Source: Bacillota bacterium (GTDB taxonomy: Bacteria; Bacillota; Clostridia; Lachnospirales; Lachnospiraceae). From it: 47,657 nt of DNA. The translations under genes were made by a program, and so were the position numbers. Under the pieces are notes generated by a model. The model ran no database searches and was not told where the DNA came from. It saw only the letters and a list, made by a program, of their open reading frames with translations. Numbering within the stretch: the stretch's first letter is position 1; each line of letters opens with the position of its first letter. Shown piece by piece: positions 18,797 through 26,573 of the stretch. Location: NCBI GenBank assembly GCA_023415055.1, contig JAEZLZ010000043.1, positions 1-47,657 of the forward strand, read 5' to 3'.

Positions 18797-19777
18797 ATGG
18801 AATATGTAAAGTTTGGTAATACCGGTATGGATGTATCAAGATTGTGTGTGGGAGCAATGGGCTTCGGCGATGTGACTACAGGCTTTCATCAATGGGTCAT
18901 TGACGAGGATAAATCACGGGGATTGGTTAAGCTGGCATTGGACCAGGGAATTAATTTTTTTGATACAGCGAATATCTATTCCAAGGGTACCAGCGAGATG
19001 TATTTAGGGAAGGCGTTAAAGGATTATGCAAATCGAGACGAGATCGTACTCGCCACCAAGGTCTGGGGTAAGATGCATGAGGGGCCGAACGGAGGAGGAT
19101 TATCAAGAAAATCAATTCTGAGTGAAATCGATAAGAGCTTACAACGGCTGGGAACAGATTATGTTGACCTTTATATCATCCATCGGTGGGATTATAATAC
19201 CCCGATTGAAGAGACAATGGAAGCTTTGAATGATGTCATACGAATGGGTAAGGCAAGATACATCGGAGCCTCTGCCATGTATGCATGGCAATTTCAGAAG
19301 GCTCTTTACACCGCTGAGAAGCATGGGTGGAGCAGGTTCGTATCGATGCAGAATCATTTAAATTTGATTTACCGTGAGGAAGAAAGAGAGATGTTGCCTC
19401 TTTGTAGATCGGAAAAGATCGCAATCACTCCTTACAGTCCTCTTGCAGGAGGAAAATTAACCAGAGATTTATCAGAAACCACCTTCCGAGGTGAGACGGA
19501 CACAGTAATGAAGATGAAGTACGGTCATGCAGAGGAACAGGATCGCACTATCATTAGCCGGGTTGCTGAGCTCGCGGATCGATATCATGTAAATCGCGCA
19601 CAGATTGCACTGGCTTGGCTGCTTCAAAAAGATGGTGTCACTGCTCCGATCGTCGGTATTACTAAGGAAAATCATATAACCGATGCGGTGAAAGCACTTG
19701 AGATTAAATTATCCCATGAGGATGTGACTTATCTGGAAGAAACCTATGTACCACACAAGGTTGTAGGTGCACAATAA
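18797..19777 (+). CDS. Aldo/keto reductase
   Basis: 326 residues, NADPH-dependent oxidoreductase of the aldo/keto reductase superfamily. The catalytic tetrad is visible: Asp and Tyr in FDTANIYSKGTSE, Lys in LATKVWG and His in YIIHRWDYNTP. Downstream, SPLAGGKL and the C-terminal cofactor segment (about 255-300, including PIVGITKENHI) complete the barrel. The start ATG follows AAGGAGG. It stands alone between a possible MerR-type promoter and a strong terminator, so it is a monocistronic gene. The substrate, an aldehyde or ketone, is unknown. Confidence 0.93.
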   Translation: MEYVKFGNTGMDVSRLCVGAMGFGDVTTGFHQWVIDEDKSRGLVKLALDQGINFFDTANIYSKGTSEMYLGKALKDYANRDEIVLATKVWGKMHEGPNGGGLSRKSILSEIDKSLQRLGTDYVDLYIIHRWDYNTPIEETMEALNDVIRMGKARYIGASAMYAWQFQKALYTAEKHGWSRFVSMQNHLNLIYREEEREMLPLCRSEKIAITPYSPLAGGKLTRDLSETTFRGETDTVMKMKYGHAEEQDRTIISRVAELADRYHVNRAQIALAWLLQKDGVTAPIVGITKENHITDAVKALEIKLSHEDVTYLEETYVPHKVVGAQ

Positions 19778-19787
19778 TACAACATAT

Positions 19788-19835
19788 CGCCTGCCAAAAC
19801 GCAGTAATTTGCTATGCTTTTGGCAGGCGTTTCTT
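19788..19835 (+). terminator. Rho-independent terminator of the aldo/keto reductase
   Basis: Perfect 12-bp arms CGCCTGCCAAAA/TTTTGGCAGGCG with an 18-base loop, followed by TTTCTT. Confidence 0.9.
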
Positions 19836-20058
19836 ATGCTCCCATCCGAAGGTAATATTACAGATTGTATCTGTCAAGAGTTCATTTTATAGCTCGTTAT
19901 TAATCTATTAGAACAAGAATAAAATGGAAGGAAATGCATTTGAACAGTGTAGGCATAAAACAATTGAAATATATTTTTCGTCCTTCAGGTTTTTATTGGC
20001 AGCATGAATCCCTTTTGTTTGCAGATAATAATAAAAAATCAAGAAGGGAGTTAATTAT

Positions 20059-20217
20059 ATGCCATTAAAGCGCAGTACGCGTAATTCGAACAATACCAGT
20101 ATCAATACAGAGAAAACAACTACAAATAGCACAAACGAAAATACTAATAATAATTCAGCAGGTAAAAAGGAGAATTCTGCAAAGCAAAAGAATGATCCTT
20201 ATTATTCCTGGTGGTAG
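20059..20217 (+). CDS. Small Asn/Thr-rich protein of 52 residues
   Basis: Starts at an ATG 8 bases behind AAGGGAG. The sequence begins MPLKRSTRNSNNTS, is dominated by Asn, Thr, Ser and Lys, and ends in the unusual aromatic tail DPYYSWW. No signal peptide or membrane helix. No family recognised. It is the first of four very small same-strand ORFs before the purine nucleoside phosphorylase. Low complexity weakens the coding call; the ribosome binding site and clean frame support it. Confidence 0.55.
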   Translation: MPLKRSTRNSNNTSINTEKTTTNSTNENTNNNSAGKKENSAKQKNDPYYSWW

Positions 20218-20346
20218 GCAGCTGCAGTGTTGCCCCAGAAAGACCTTGCTATTTTGAAGGCAAAGAATTATAGTATTATCGAAGGTGCCAAGGAAACTCG
20301 GTGCAGGTTCACAGCAAATTACTTGAGATAAGGATGAGGTTGAAAC

Positions 20347-20553
20347 ATGAAAATGGATGAAAATAAAGTGGAAGCAATATTGAATAAATATAATAAGGCA
20401 ATTCGCAATGCAGGTGCCTTTTTTCTCGAAGTGGATGATAAGGAGCTATTTATTACCGATTCCTGCGAAGGAGTTGATATGGTACCTCTGAATAGGGAAA
20501 TGTGTCTGGAACTATCAAATATGTTTCGTGAGCTGGCAGAAAGCATATTGTAA
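20347..20553 (+). CDS. Small acidic hypothetical protein, 68 residues
   Basis: A soluble protein beginning MKMDENKVEAILNKYNKA, acidic and predicted mostly helical at the ends with a central beta stretch (FFLEVDDKELFITDS). Preceded by AGGATGAGG. No family recognised. The next small ORF starts 29 bases after its stop and has its own ribosome binding site, suggesting an operon of tiny genes. It looks like a real gene from codon use and residue balance; function unknown. Confidence 0.65.
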   Translation: MKMDENKVEAILNKYNKAIRNAGAFFLEVDDKELFITDSCEGVDMVPLNREMCLELSNMFRELAESIL

Positions 20554-20582
20554 TGCCAGGTTCATAATACGGAGAGATGGAT

Positions 20583-20726
20583 ATGGAGCAGGAGATCGAC
20601 GAAGGGAATAAAATCATCCATATTAAATGTACGGAAGAAGAAAAGGATAGGCTTATCGCGGAATTATCTGCTTATTTGTACGATTATCAATTCCACTTTA
20701 TTATCACTGATGAGGAGCATAAATAA
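20583..20726 (+). CDS. Very small acidic protein, 47 residues
   Basis: From an ATG behind GGAGAG: starts MEQEIDEGNKIIHIKC, continues with a helical segment TEEEKDRLIAELSAYL and ends FIITDEEHK. The alternation of beta-helix-beta resembles a tiny alpha/beta fold rather than random sequence. Unknown family. Sits between two other small ORFs in the same orientation. Confidence 0.6.
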   Translation: MEQEIDEGNKIIHIKCTEEEKDRLIAELSAYLYDYQFHFIITDEEHK

Positions 20727-20762
20727 TAGTTCTGTGTATGGAGTGTATAGGAGGAAAAGCCT

Positions 20763-20957
20763 GTGTCCAATAGAATAAATACCCCGGATCAGAGTCCGGT
20801 AAAACGAAAGAATAACGGATGCGCAGAGAAAAGCATTACCGGTGAAGATATGAATAAGTATAAAAATGCATTGGATCGTAGTAGGAGCTATGTGAGCGGT
20901 GATGAGGATCGATCCTCTTCCAGTCATCAGTTCACAGAGAAGCCATCGGAAAAATAG
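20763..20957 (+). CDS. Small hydrophilic protein, 64 residues, GTG start
   Basis: The GTG follows AGGAGG by about 8 bases. The product is strongly polar (MSNRINTPDQSPVKRK at the start, Ser-rich tail SGDEDRSSSS) with no hydrophobic core, and is probably disordered. It ends 38 bases before the nucleoside phosphorylase gene and is probably co-transcribed with it. No family recognised. Confidence 0.5.
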   Translation: MSNRINTPDQSPVKRKNNGCAEKSITGEDMNKYKNALDRSRSYVSGDEDRSSSSHQFTEKPSEK

Positions 20958-20995
20958 TATTACTTTAGGATGCAACACAAAAGAGGAGGAAATAG

Positions 20996-21826
20996 ATGGA
21001 TAATCTATATAATATGGTAATGGAATCGGCGGATTATATAAAAGCAAATACAAATCATACACCGAGGGTAGGAATAATTCTCGGGTCTGGCCTTGGAGCA
21101 TTAGTAAATAATATTGAGCAACAAGAAATTATCCCGTATACTCAAATACCGAACTTCCCAAGATCGACGGTGGAAGGACATGCGGGATGTATGATATTAG
21201 GAAAGCTACATGGTGTGGAGGTACTCGCAATGCAGGGCCGCTTCCACTATTTTGAGGGCTACTCGATGAAAGAGGTAGCTTATCCGGTCTATGTGATGAA
21301 GCAGCTTATGATAGAGACATTGATCATTACCAATGCTTGCGGGGGGATCAATCCTTCCTTCGAACCGGGAGATCTGATGATCTTAACGGATTTTATTAAT
21401 CTGATGCCCGGTAACCCCTTAATCGGCTTAAATGATGAACGGTTCGGACCGCGTTTTCCTGATATGACAGAACCATATAAGCATTCACTCATAGCATTAG
21501 CCAAATCCGTAGCAAAGGAGCTGCAGATTCCCTATAAGGAAGGCGTTTATGCGGGATTTATGGGACCATATTATGAGACAGCAGCAGAGATTAGGATGAT
21601 CGGGAAGAATGGGGCGGATGCCGTAGGCATGTCAACGGTCCCGGAGACTATCGTCGCAAATTATCTCGGTATGAAGGTTTTGGGTATTGCCTGCATAACC
21701 AATATGGCGACCGGTATACAGAAAGTCAGACATTCTCATGATAGAGTGATCGAGACAGCGAACAAAGCTTCCAGGCTATTCTGCGTTTGGCTTGAGGCCA
21801 TCATAAAAGAATTGCAAAATTCATAA
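20996..21826 (+). CDS. punA: Purine nucleoside phosphorylase (trimeric type)
   Basis: 276 residues. Family motifs are clear: phosphate-binding GIILGSGLG near residue 25, GHAG near 63, the RFHYFEGY segment with the phosphate-site Arg and His, NACGGI, GPYYET and the substrate-site MST near 215. It matches in length the trimeric PNP family, which splits inosine, guanosine and deoxy forms into base and (deoxy)ribose-1-phosphate for purine salvage. GAGGAGG precedes the ATG. A terminator follows 26 bases after the stop. The small ORFs just upstream share its strand. Confidence 0.95.
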   Translation: MDNLYNMVMESADYIKANTNHTPRVGIILGSGLGALVNNIEQQEIIPYTQIPNFPRSTVEGHAGCMILGKLHGVEVLAMQGRFHYFEGYSMKEVAYPVYVMKQLMIETLIITNACGGINPSFEPGDLMILTDFINLMPGNPLIGLNDERFGPRFPDMTEPYKHSLIALAKSVAKELQIPYKEGVYAGFMGPYYETAAEIRMIGKNGADAVGMSTVPETIVANYLGMKVLGIACITNMATGIQKVRHSHDRVIETANKASRLFCVWLEAIIKELQNS

Positions 21827-21852
21827 TTCATAATGAAAAATGATTATCATAG

Positions 21853-21884
21853 AAAGGGGATGCAGCAGCATCCCTTTTCTTTTA
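21853..21884 (+). terminator. Terminator after purine nucleoside phosphorylase
   Basis: Stem AAAGGGGATGC/GCATCCCTTTT with loop AGCA, followed by CTTTTA. Confidence 0.85.
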
Positions 21885-21985
21885 CCGGGTATTCGGAAAA
21901 CCGGATAACACCGGCTCCCCCCGTTATCTGAGAAGTCTGCTATACCAACGGTAGGATTCGATGGTATTCTTTCCCACCCTGTTTT

Positions 21986-22123
21986 ATGCAACGTAGCATT
22001 GAGCAGGCAGCTTCCTCCATGGTGGAACAGTCGGCATCCGTACAGATGCTTGCAGAGATCTGTGAACATTTATCCGGGTTGTCAGCAACATTAAGATCAG
22101 CAGTTTCACGTTTGATCCTATAA
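21986..22123 (+). pseudogene. C-terminal fragment of a methyl-accepting chemotaxis protein
   Basis: 45 codons reading SIEQAASSMVEQSASVQMLA followed by LSGLSATLRSAVSR. This closely resembles the last turn of a chemoreceptor signalling helix and its tail. The ATG at 21986 has no ribosome binding site and nothing recognisable lies upstream before the PNP terminator. Interpreted as a leftover of a deleted receptor gene. It is a different receptor type from the remnant at 2683-2961, whose tail sequence is unlike this one. Confidence 0.65.
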
Positions 22124-22140
22124 ACTTTTTGTAACGCTAT

Positions 22141-22178
22141 GTAAAAAGAGGTGCTGCATTTGCGGCACCTCTTTTTAC
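22141..22178. terminator. Bidirectional terminator
   Basis: A perfect hairpin with arms GTAAAAAGAGGTGC/GCACCTCTTTTTAC, with A-run and T-run symmetric. It separates the plus-strand MCP fragment from the minus-strand small gene whose stop lies two bases away. Confidence 0.9.
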
Positions 22179-22179
22179 A

Positions 22180-22359
22180 TTATTTTGTGGGCTTACCTTC
22201 CCTGACAGGAACCTCACTGGGGATATCCGGTGTCGCAGTAGCGGGATGAGGATTTGGCACTACGGAGCTGTCACCATAATTTACATCATTCTCTGTAGTG
22301 ATATTGCGCCCTCCATCCTCCATAGAAACCGAAGTATTGCTGTCATTGCCATAATCCAT
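22180..22359 (-). CDS. Small acidic Pro-rich protein, 59 residues
   Basis: ATG behind AAAGGAG on the minus strand. The product starts MDYGNDSNTSVSMEDGG, is rich in Asp, Asn, Ser and Pro, and ends EVPVREGKPTK. No hydrophobic segment; probably disordered. A good ribosome binding site and a strong terminator immediately after the stop support a real gene. Family unknown. Confidence 0.6.
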   Translation of the reverse strand: MDYGNDSNTSVSMEDGGRNITTENDVNYGDSSVVPNPHPATATPDIPSEVPVREGKPTK

Positions 22360-22657
22360 AAGTTTAATCTCCTTTATCCTGCTGCAATTGTTTCTGGTAA
22401 TTTGAACTGCTTGATCAGGCTGTATGAGATCATTTAATACTCAATTACTTCTGATACAGCAAGTCTGTTCTGTTAGTATGTGTATCAGCCGATAGAATAT
22501 ACAGGCAATGATGGCGAATAGTTCAGGCCTTGTATCATGAAAACAAGCTCTTGATTTAATATTTCGATGTGATAAACTAATTTATGCTTGGTTCTATTAT
22601 TTGCTGTGACGGAATCTATGTCTGCAGCTACAGTACGTAAGTACAAGGAGAGAAAAC

Positions 22658-23791
22658 ATGATTAACAGTGAGATTTTAGAGATAAGAAAGCAAATGAAAC
22701 ATGAAAACTGCGCGATCACCAAGGTGAGCGGTTGCTATATTGACGGTGAGAAGACCATTAAAACTAAATTCACCGAATCTTTTCTCTGTTTACCGGAAGA
22801 GGAAACCTTCAAATATTTTGAAATTTTTAAGAAAGCTCTATCCGGAACCATTGGCAAGAATTTGATTAACATGGAATTTCCGCTGGAGACGGAATTCAAT
22901 GGAGGAACCCAGGAATTTTTATTGAAGCTTCGGGACAGCGAACTCAAGGACGAGGTAATGCTGGATGAGTTTTTTGAGAAGGTGATACAGGCTTATGATT
23001 ATCCAGGCAATTACCTTATATTGATAGTCTACGCCGCCTATGATGTACCCGGTAAGACAAATGACAAGCTTATGATGGAGGATGCTTCTGATGAAGTATA
23101 TCGATACATATTATGTTCCATCTGCCCGGTAAATCTGTCGAAACCCGGACTCAGCTATCACGAGGAATTGAATCAGATTGGTAAACGCATTCAGGATTGG
23201 GTTGTAGGAATGCCAAATAACGGCTTCTTATTTCCTGCATTCAACGATCGCAGTACGGATATCCATAGTATCCTGTATTATTCCAAGGATTCGGAGGAAC
23301 TGCATGATGATTTTGTGAATCAGCTATTTGGATGTACGGTTCCCATGTCTGCAGGCGGACAGAGAGAAAGTTTTCAGATGCTGATTACGGAAACTCTGGG
23401 GGAAGAATGCGAATATGAGATTGTTCGCAATATTCACGAAAAGCTAAATGACATTCTGGAGGAACATAAGCTGAAAGAAATCCCAGAACCTCTTACACTT
23501 GATAAAAATGAAGTGAAAAGCATCTTCGCCGAAAGCGGCGTGGAAGAAGAGAAACTGGCAGAGTTTGAGAAAAACTACGAAAAGGTTACCGGAGAAAATA
23601 CCACTTTGATGGCGGCCAATGTAGTGAATACCAGATCCTTTGAGGTTAAGACACCGGATGTTGTAGTAAAGGTGAATCCGGAGAGGGTGGATCTGGTGCA
23701 GACCAAGCTGGTAGACGGACGCAAATGTCTTGTAATCGAGATCACAGATCAGGTCGAGGTTAATGGTATTTTGGTGAAACCGACGATTTAA
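22658..23791 (+). CDS. DUF4317 family protein
   Basis: 377 residues, soluble and acidic, beginning MINSEILEIRKQMKHENCAI. The opening resembles DUF4317 proteins, which are widespread in Lachnospiraceae and Ruminococcaceae: a REIRRR/EIRKQ-like start, then CAITKVSGCYIDGEK, then a segment asking for agreement of YPGNYLILIVYAAYDVPGK. No catalytic motif is recognised and no function is established for the family. Preceded by AAGGAGAG. The downstream small secreted protein begins 34 bases later and is probably in the same transcript. Confidence 0.8.
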   Translation: MINSEILEIRKQMKHENCAITKVSGCYIDGEKTIKTKFTESFLCLPEEETFKYFEIFKKALSGTIGKNLINMEFPLETEFNGGTQEFLLKLRDSELKDEVMLDEFFEKVIQAYDYPGNYLILIVYAAYDVPGKTNDKLMMEDASDEVYRYILCSICPVNLSKPGLSYHEELNQIGKRIQDWVVGMPNNGFLFPAFNDRSTDIHSILYYSKDSEELHDDFVNQLFGCTVPMSAGGQRESFQMLITETLGEECEYEIVRNIHEKLNDILEEHKLKEIPEPLTLDKNEVKSIFAESGVEEEKLAEFEKNYEKVTGENTTLMAANVVNTRSFEVKTPDVVVKVNPERVDLVQTKLVDGRKCLVIEITDQVEVNGILVKPTI

Positions 23792-23825
23792 TATTCCTTC
23801 GACCGATCATTTTTTCGGAGGAACC

Positions 23826-24170
23826 ATGATAGTAAAGAATTCGAAGGCAGTTACACCGACGACAATTATACGGTGGCTTATTGTTACTTTTCTGTTGCTG
23901 ATTCTTTCGCAAGTTCATGTGCAGGCAGAAGCTTCTATCCTTACTTCAATACGAAATTCAGATAGTGAGAAGTCTTATTTTATTGTGACTGTGAAGCGAA
24001 ACCGGCTGTATATAGAGGGAAGGACGATAGAAGAAGCCACCGAGTTTTATTGTTTATTACGGGGACCTCAGCAAGGCAGTATCAATCACAATATAGATTT
24101 ATGGCTGCCACCTTACCAGATGTTGATCCATATTGATGCAACCGTTGTCCAGAAAGCGGACTCCTTCTAA
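23826..24170 (+). CDS. Small membrane-anchored or secreted hypothetical protein
   Basis: 114 residues from an ATG behind TCGGAGG. A basic start followed by the hydrophobic segment IIRWLIVTFLLLILSQVHVQA (split: IIRWLIVTFLLL then ILSQVHVQA) looks like a signal peptide with a possible AEA cleavage region near 35. The mature part is about 80 residues of unknown family. Its last 24 codons run antisense to the end of the MGMT-like gene, a 72-bp tail-to-tail overlap with no terminator between. The C-terminus may therefore be an artefact of a lost stop codon. Confidence 0.6.
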   Translation: MIVKNSKAVTPTTIIRWLIVTFLLLILSQVHVQAEASILTSIRNSDSEKSYFIVTVKRNRLYIEGRTIEEATEFYCLLRGPQQGSINHNIDLWLPPYQMLIHIDATVVQKADSF

Positions 24171-24422
24171 TTCAAGCATTCGGCGTTGAACCCCTGAACC
24201 GAAGATGCTATCCGGAGATAGACTGCCGTCTTTCCTTACTACACGATGACAAGGTAGATTTAGCTCGCTGGGAGCGTTGTGCATTGCATAGCCAACGATG
24301 CGGGAGGCCCGGGGTCTGCCAAGGATTGCAGCTATCATCCCGTATGTCATAACGGAACCCTCCGGTATGGAGCCTACGACTTGATATACCTCTTGAAAAA
24401 AACCTTGATTTGACGATGCCAT
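24099..24422 (-). CDS. MGMT-like alkyltransferase, DNA-binding domain only
   Basis: 107 residues from the ATG at 24422, chosen because GGAGG sits 8 bases upstream. An ATG five codons earlier overlaps that site. The sequence is the methylguanine methyltransferase C-terminal domain: PEGSVMTYGMIAAILGRP (recognition helix region), the arginine finger RASRIVGYAMHNAP and the active site PCHRVV. The Cys acceptor is kept, unlike alkyltransferase-like proteins, which have Trp there. The N-terminal domain of full-length Ogt/Ada is missing. Role: either direct alkyl repair or flagging of alkyl lesions. Short one-domain proteins of this kind are known. Confidence 0.88.
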   Translation of the reverse strand: MASSNQGFFQEVYQVVGSIPEGSVMTYGMIAAILGRPRASRIVGYAMHNAPSELNLPCHRVVRKDGSLSPDSIFGSGVQRRMLELEGVRFLDNGCINMDQHLVRWQP

Positions 24423-24559
24423 GATTTTAACCTCCATTATACATTAGGGATAGATATAATATACAACCCGTGAATTTCGATGGCAAGAGATAGATAATTC
24501 TTTCAGAGGTTGCGTATTCTATCATAAGCAAAAGATTAGTATGGACAGGAGCTAGCCTA

Positions 24560-25138
24560 ATGAAAAAAGATATGAAGTTCTATTTGAAATTATTTGCATC
24601 CACCTTCTACCTCAGTGCTTTTACCTTCGGGGGAGGATATGTCATCATCTCCCTGATGAGGAAGAAGTTTGTGGATCAATATCGATGGATTGAGGAGAAC
24701 GAAATGCTGGATCTAACCGCCATCGCTCAATCTACTCCGGGGGCAATTGCAGTGAACGCTTCCATTCTTGTAGGCTATCGTATGGCAGGAATACCGGGAG
24801 CACTCCTCACTGTCTTTGGTACAGTGCTGCCTCCATTGATCATTCTATCAGTTATCTCGGTTGCCTATACGGCTTTCCGGGACAATATTATGGTGGGCTA
24901 TGCTCTTCAGGGAATGCAGGCGGGTGTGGCAGCAGTCATCATAGATGTAGTCATTAATATGATTAAAAACATATTAAAAGAAAAGAAGCTGTTTCCGATC
25001 TTTTTGATGCTGGCAGCATTTATCGCAGCATTTGCTTTCGATGTCAGCGTAATTATAATTATTCTGGTATGCGGAATCTTAGGTGCAATATCAATCTACT
25101 ATGCTTCTCATTTGGAGAAGAAGGGAGGTAAGGTATGA
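24560..25138 (+). CDS. Chromate transporter family, first half-subunit
   Basis: 192 residues with about six hydrophobic segments. CHR family signatures: FGGGYVIISLM near residue 25, TAIAQSTPGAIAVN near 60 and GTVLPPLII. This is a short-chain CHR protein, equivalent to half of long ChrA. The partner is the next gene, whose start overlaps by 4 bp; together they form the usual two-gene transporter. Family members export chromate, but in anaerobes the real substrate may be another oxyanion. Preceded by AGGAG. Confidence 0.88.
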   Translation: MKKDMKFYLKLFASTFYLSAFTFGGGYVIISLMRKKFVDQYRWIEENEMLDLTAIAQSTPGAIAVNASILVGYRMAGIPGALLTVFGTVLPPLIILSVISVAYTAFRDNIMVGYALQGMQAGVAAVIIDVVINMIKNILKEKKLFPIFLMLAAFIAAFAFDVSVIIIILVCGILGAISIYYASHLEKKGGKV

Positions 25139-25701
25139 TTTTACTTTCTTTATTTTGGAGCTTCTTTCAGATCGGTTTGTTCAGCATTGGCGGAGGCTAT
25201 GCCGCGCTGCCGCTGATACAAAACCAGGTAGTTGATATTCACAATTGGCTAACGATGACCGAGTTTGCCGATGTAATTACCTTGTCTCAGATGACACCGG
25301 GACCGATTGCGATCAATGCCGCGTCCTTCGTAGGAATCCGTATGGGAGGAGTGCCAGGAGCGATCGTTGCAACTATGGGCTGTATTACACCATCCGTAAT
25401 TCTTTCCTTGATCTTAGCCTATGTTTATTATCGATACCGGGGACTGAAAACCTTTCAAGGTATTATGAGTGGCTTACGACCGGCGGTGGTTGCATTGATC
25501 ACTTCAGCCGGTATTTCCCTGGTATTGCTGGCTTTCTTTCGTGGTGAGTCAGCCACTACAGATATCTCCAAGATGGATCTTCTGTCAGTTGGGATTTTTA
25601 CGGTCGCATTGTTTATCCTTCGTAAATGGAAGGTGAGTCAGATTGCGATTATGGTTGGAGCAGGAATTCTTGGACTTTGTATCTATCCTTTCATAGCATA
25701 A
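25135..25701 (+). CDS. Chromate transporter family, second half-subunit
   Basis: 188 residues, homologous to the preceding gene: FSIGGGYAALPLIQ near residue 18, VITLSQMTPGPIAIN near 50 and GCITPSVIL near 82. About six membrane segments. Overlaps the first subunit by 4 bp, so translation is coupled and an antiparallel heterodimer is expected. Two hairpins follow the stop. Confidence 0.88.
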   Translation: MILLSLFWSFFQIGLFSIGGGYAALPLIQNQVVDIHNWLTMTEFADVITLSQMTPGPIAINAASFVGIRMGGVPGAIVATMGCITPSVILSLILAYVYYRYRGLKTFQGIMSGLRPAVVALITSAGISLVLLAFFRGESATTDISKMDLLSVGIFTVALFILRKWKVSQIAIMVGAGILGLCIYPFIA

Positions 25702-25710
25702 TATGGAACA

Positions 25711-25767
25711 GTGCGCCCGCCGGGCGCACTTATCAGGGGCTTTTCCGATGCATGGAGAAGCCCTTTC
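25711..25767 (+). terminator. Two consecutive hairpins after the chromate transporter pair
   Basis: The first stem is GTGCGCCC/GGGCGCAC with a three-base loop. The second has arms GGGCTT/AAGCCC followed by TTTCT. The second one resembles an intrinsic terminator. Confidence 0.7.
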
Positions 25768-25819
25768 TAAACGACATCTTAACACGAAACATTTTATTGT
25801 TTCATCTTGTATTATCTAT

Positions 25820-25848
25820 TTGAAATAATATCCATAATACAATATAAT
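25820..25848 (+). promoter_or_regulatory. Promoter of vanRS
   Basis: TTGAAA, 17-bp spacer, TATAAT, 26 bases before the vanR ATG. Strong vegetative-type promoter; the leader is short. Confidence 0.7.
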
Positions 25849-25874
25849 CGATTACATAGGTGAGGTGACGAACA

Positions 25875-26573
25875 ATGAATCAAAATATTTTAATCGTAGA
25901 TGATGAAACTGAAATAGCAGATCTACTAGAGCTTTATTTAAAGAATGAAGGATATCAGGTATATAAATTCTATACAGGAAACGCTGCGCTGGAATGTATA
26001 CGTACGACACAGATTGATCTGGCGATATTAGATATTATGCTACCGGATACGGATGGGTTCAGCATCTGTCAGAGGATACGTGAGCATTATTTTTTTCCGA
26101 TTATTATGCTTACCGCTAAGGTAGAAGATATTGATAAAATAATGGGGTTAACGTTGGGTGCGGATGATTATATTACAAAACCCTTTAATCCGCTTGAGGT
26201 AGTAGCCCGGGTTAAGACTCAACTGAGACGATATATGAGGTATAACCCACTATCGGAGACTACGACTCAGTTAAATGATGAGCTGGATATACGGGGATTG
26301 GTGATAAACCGGAACACCCATAAATGTACTCTTTTCGGAAATACTTTGCCGTTGACTCCGATTGAATTCTCTATCCTTTGGTATCTGTGTGAGCACAGAG
26401 GTAAGGTGGTATCCTCCGAGGAGCTCTTTGAAGCGGTTTGGGGCGAGAAATATCTGGACAATAACAATACAGTAATGGCTCATATCGGTAGGTTGCGGGA
26501 GAAGATGAAGGAGTCCTCCAGAAATCCAAGATTTATTAAAACTGTATGGGGAGTGGGGTATCAAGTTGAATAA
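25875..26573 (+). CDS. vanR: VanR-type OmpR-family response regulator
   Basis: 232 residues. Receiver domain with DDE at 9-11, phosphoacceptor D53 in LDIMLP, T in MLTAK and K in ITKPF. The C-terminal winged helix ends RFIKTVWGVGYQVE. Segments such as IADLLELYLKNEGYQV and LTLGADDYITKPFNPLE closely resemble enterococcal VanR, including the position of D53. Expected role: once phosphorylated by VanS, activates the resistance genes downstream. Overlaps vanS by 8 bp. Start ATG behind GAGGTGA. Confidence 0.92.
   Translation: MNQNILIVDDETEIADLLELYLKNEGYQVYKFYTGNAALECIRTTQIDLAILDIMLPDTDGFSICQRIREHYFFPIIMLTAKVEDIDKIMGLTLGADDYITKPFNPLEVVARVKTQLRRYMRYNPLSETTTQLNDELDIRGLVINRNTHKCTLFGNTLPLTPIEFSILWYLCEHRGKVVSSEELFEAVWGEKYLDNNNTVMAHIGRLREKMKESSRNPRFIKTVWGVGYQVE

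Noticed and set aside
19934..20068. 44-codon ORF starting MHLNSVGIKQLKYIF behind GGAAGG
   Set aside because: It overlaps the better supported 52-residue ORF start in another frame and shows no family features.
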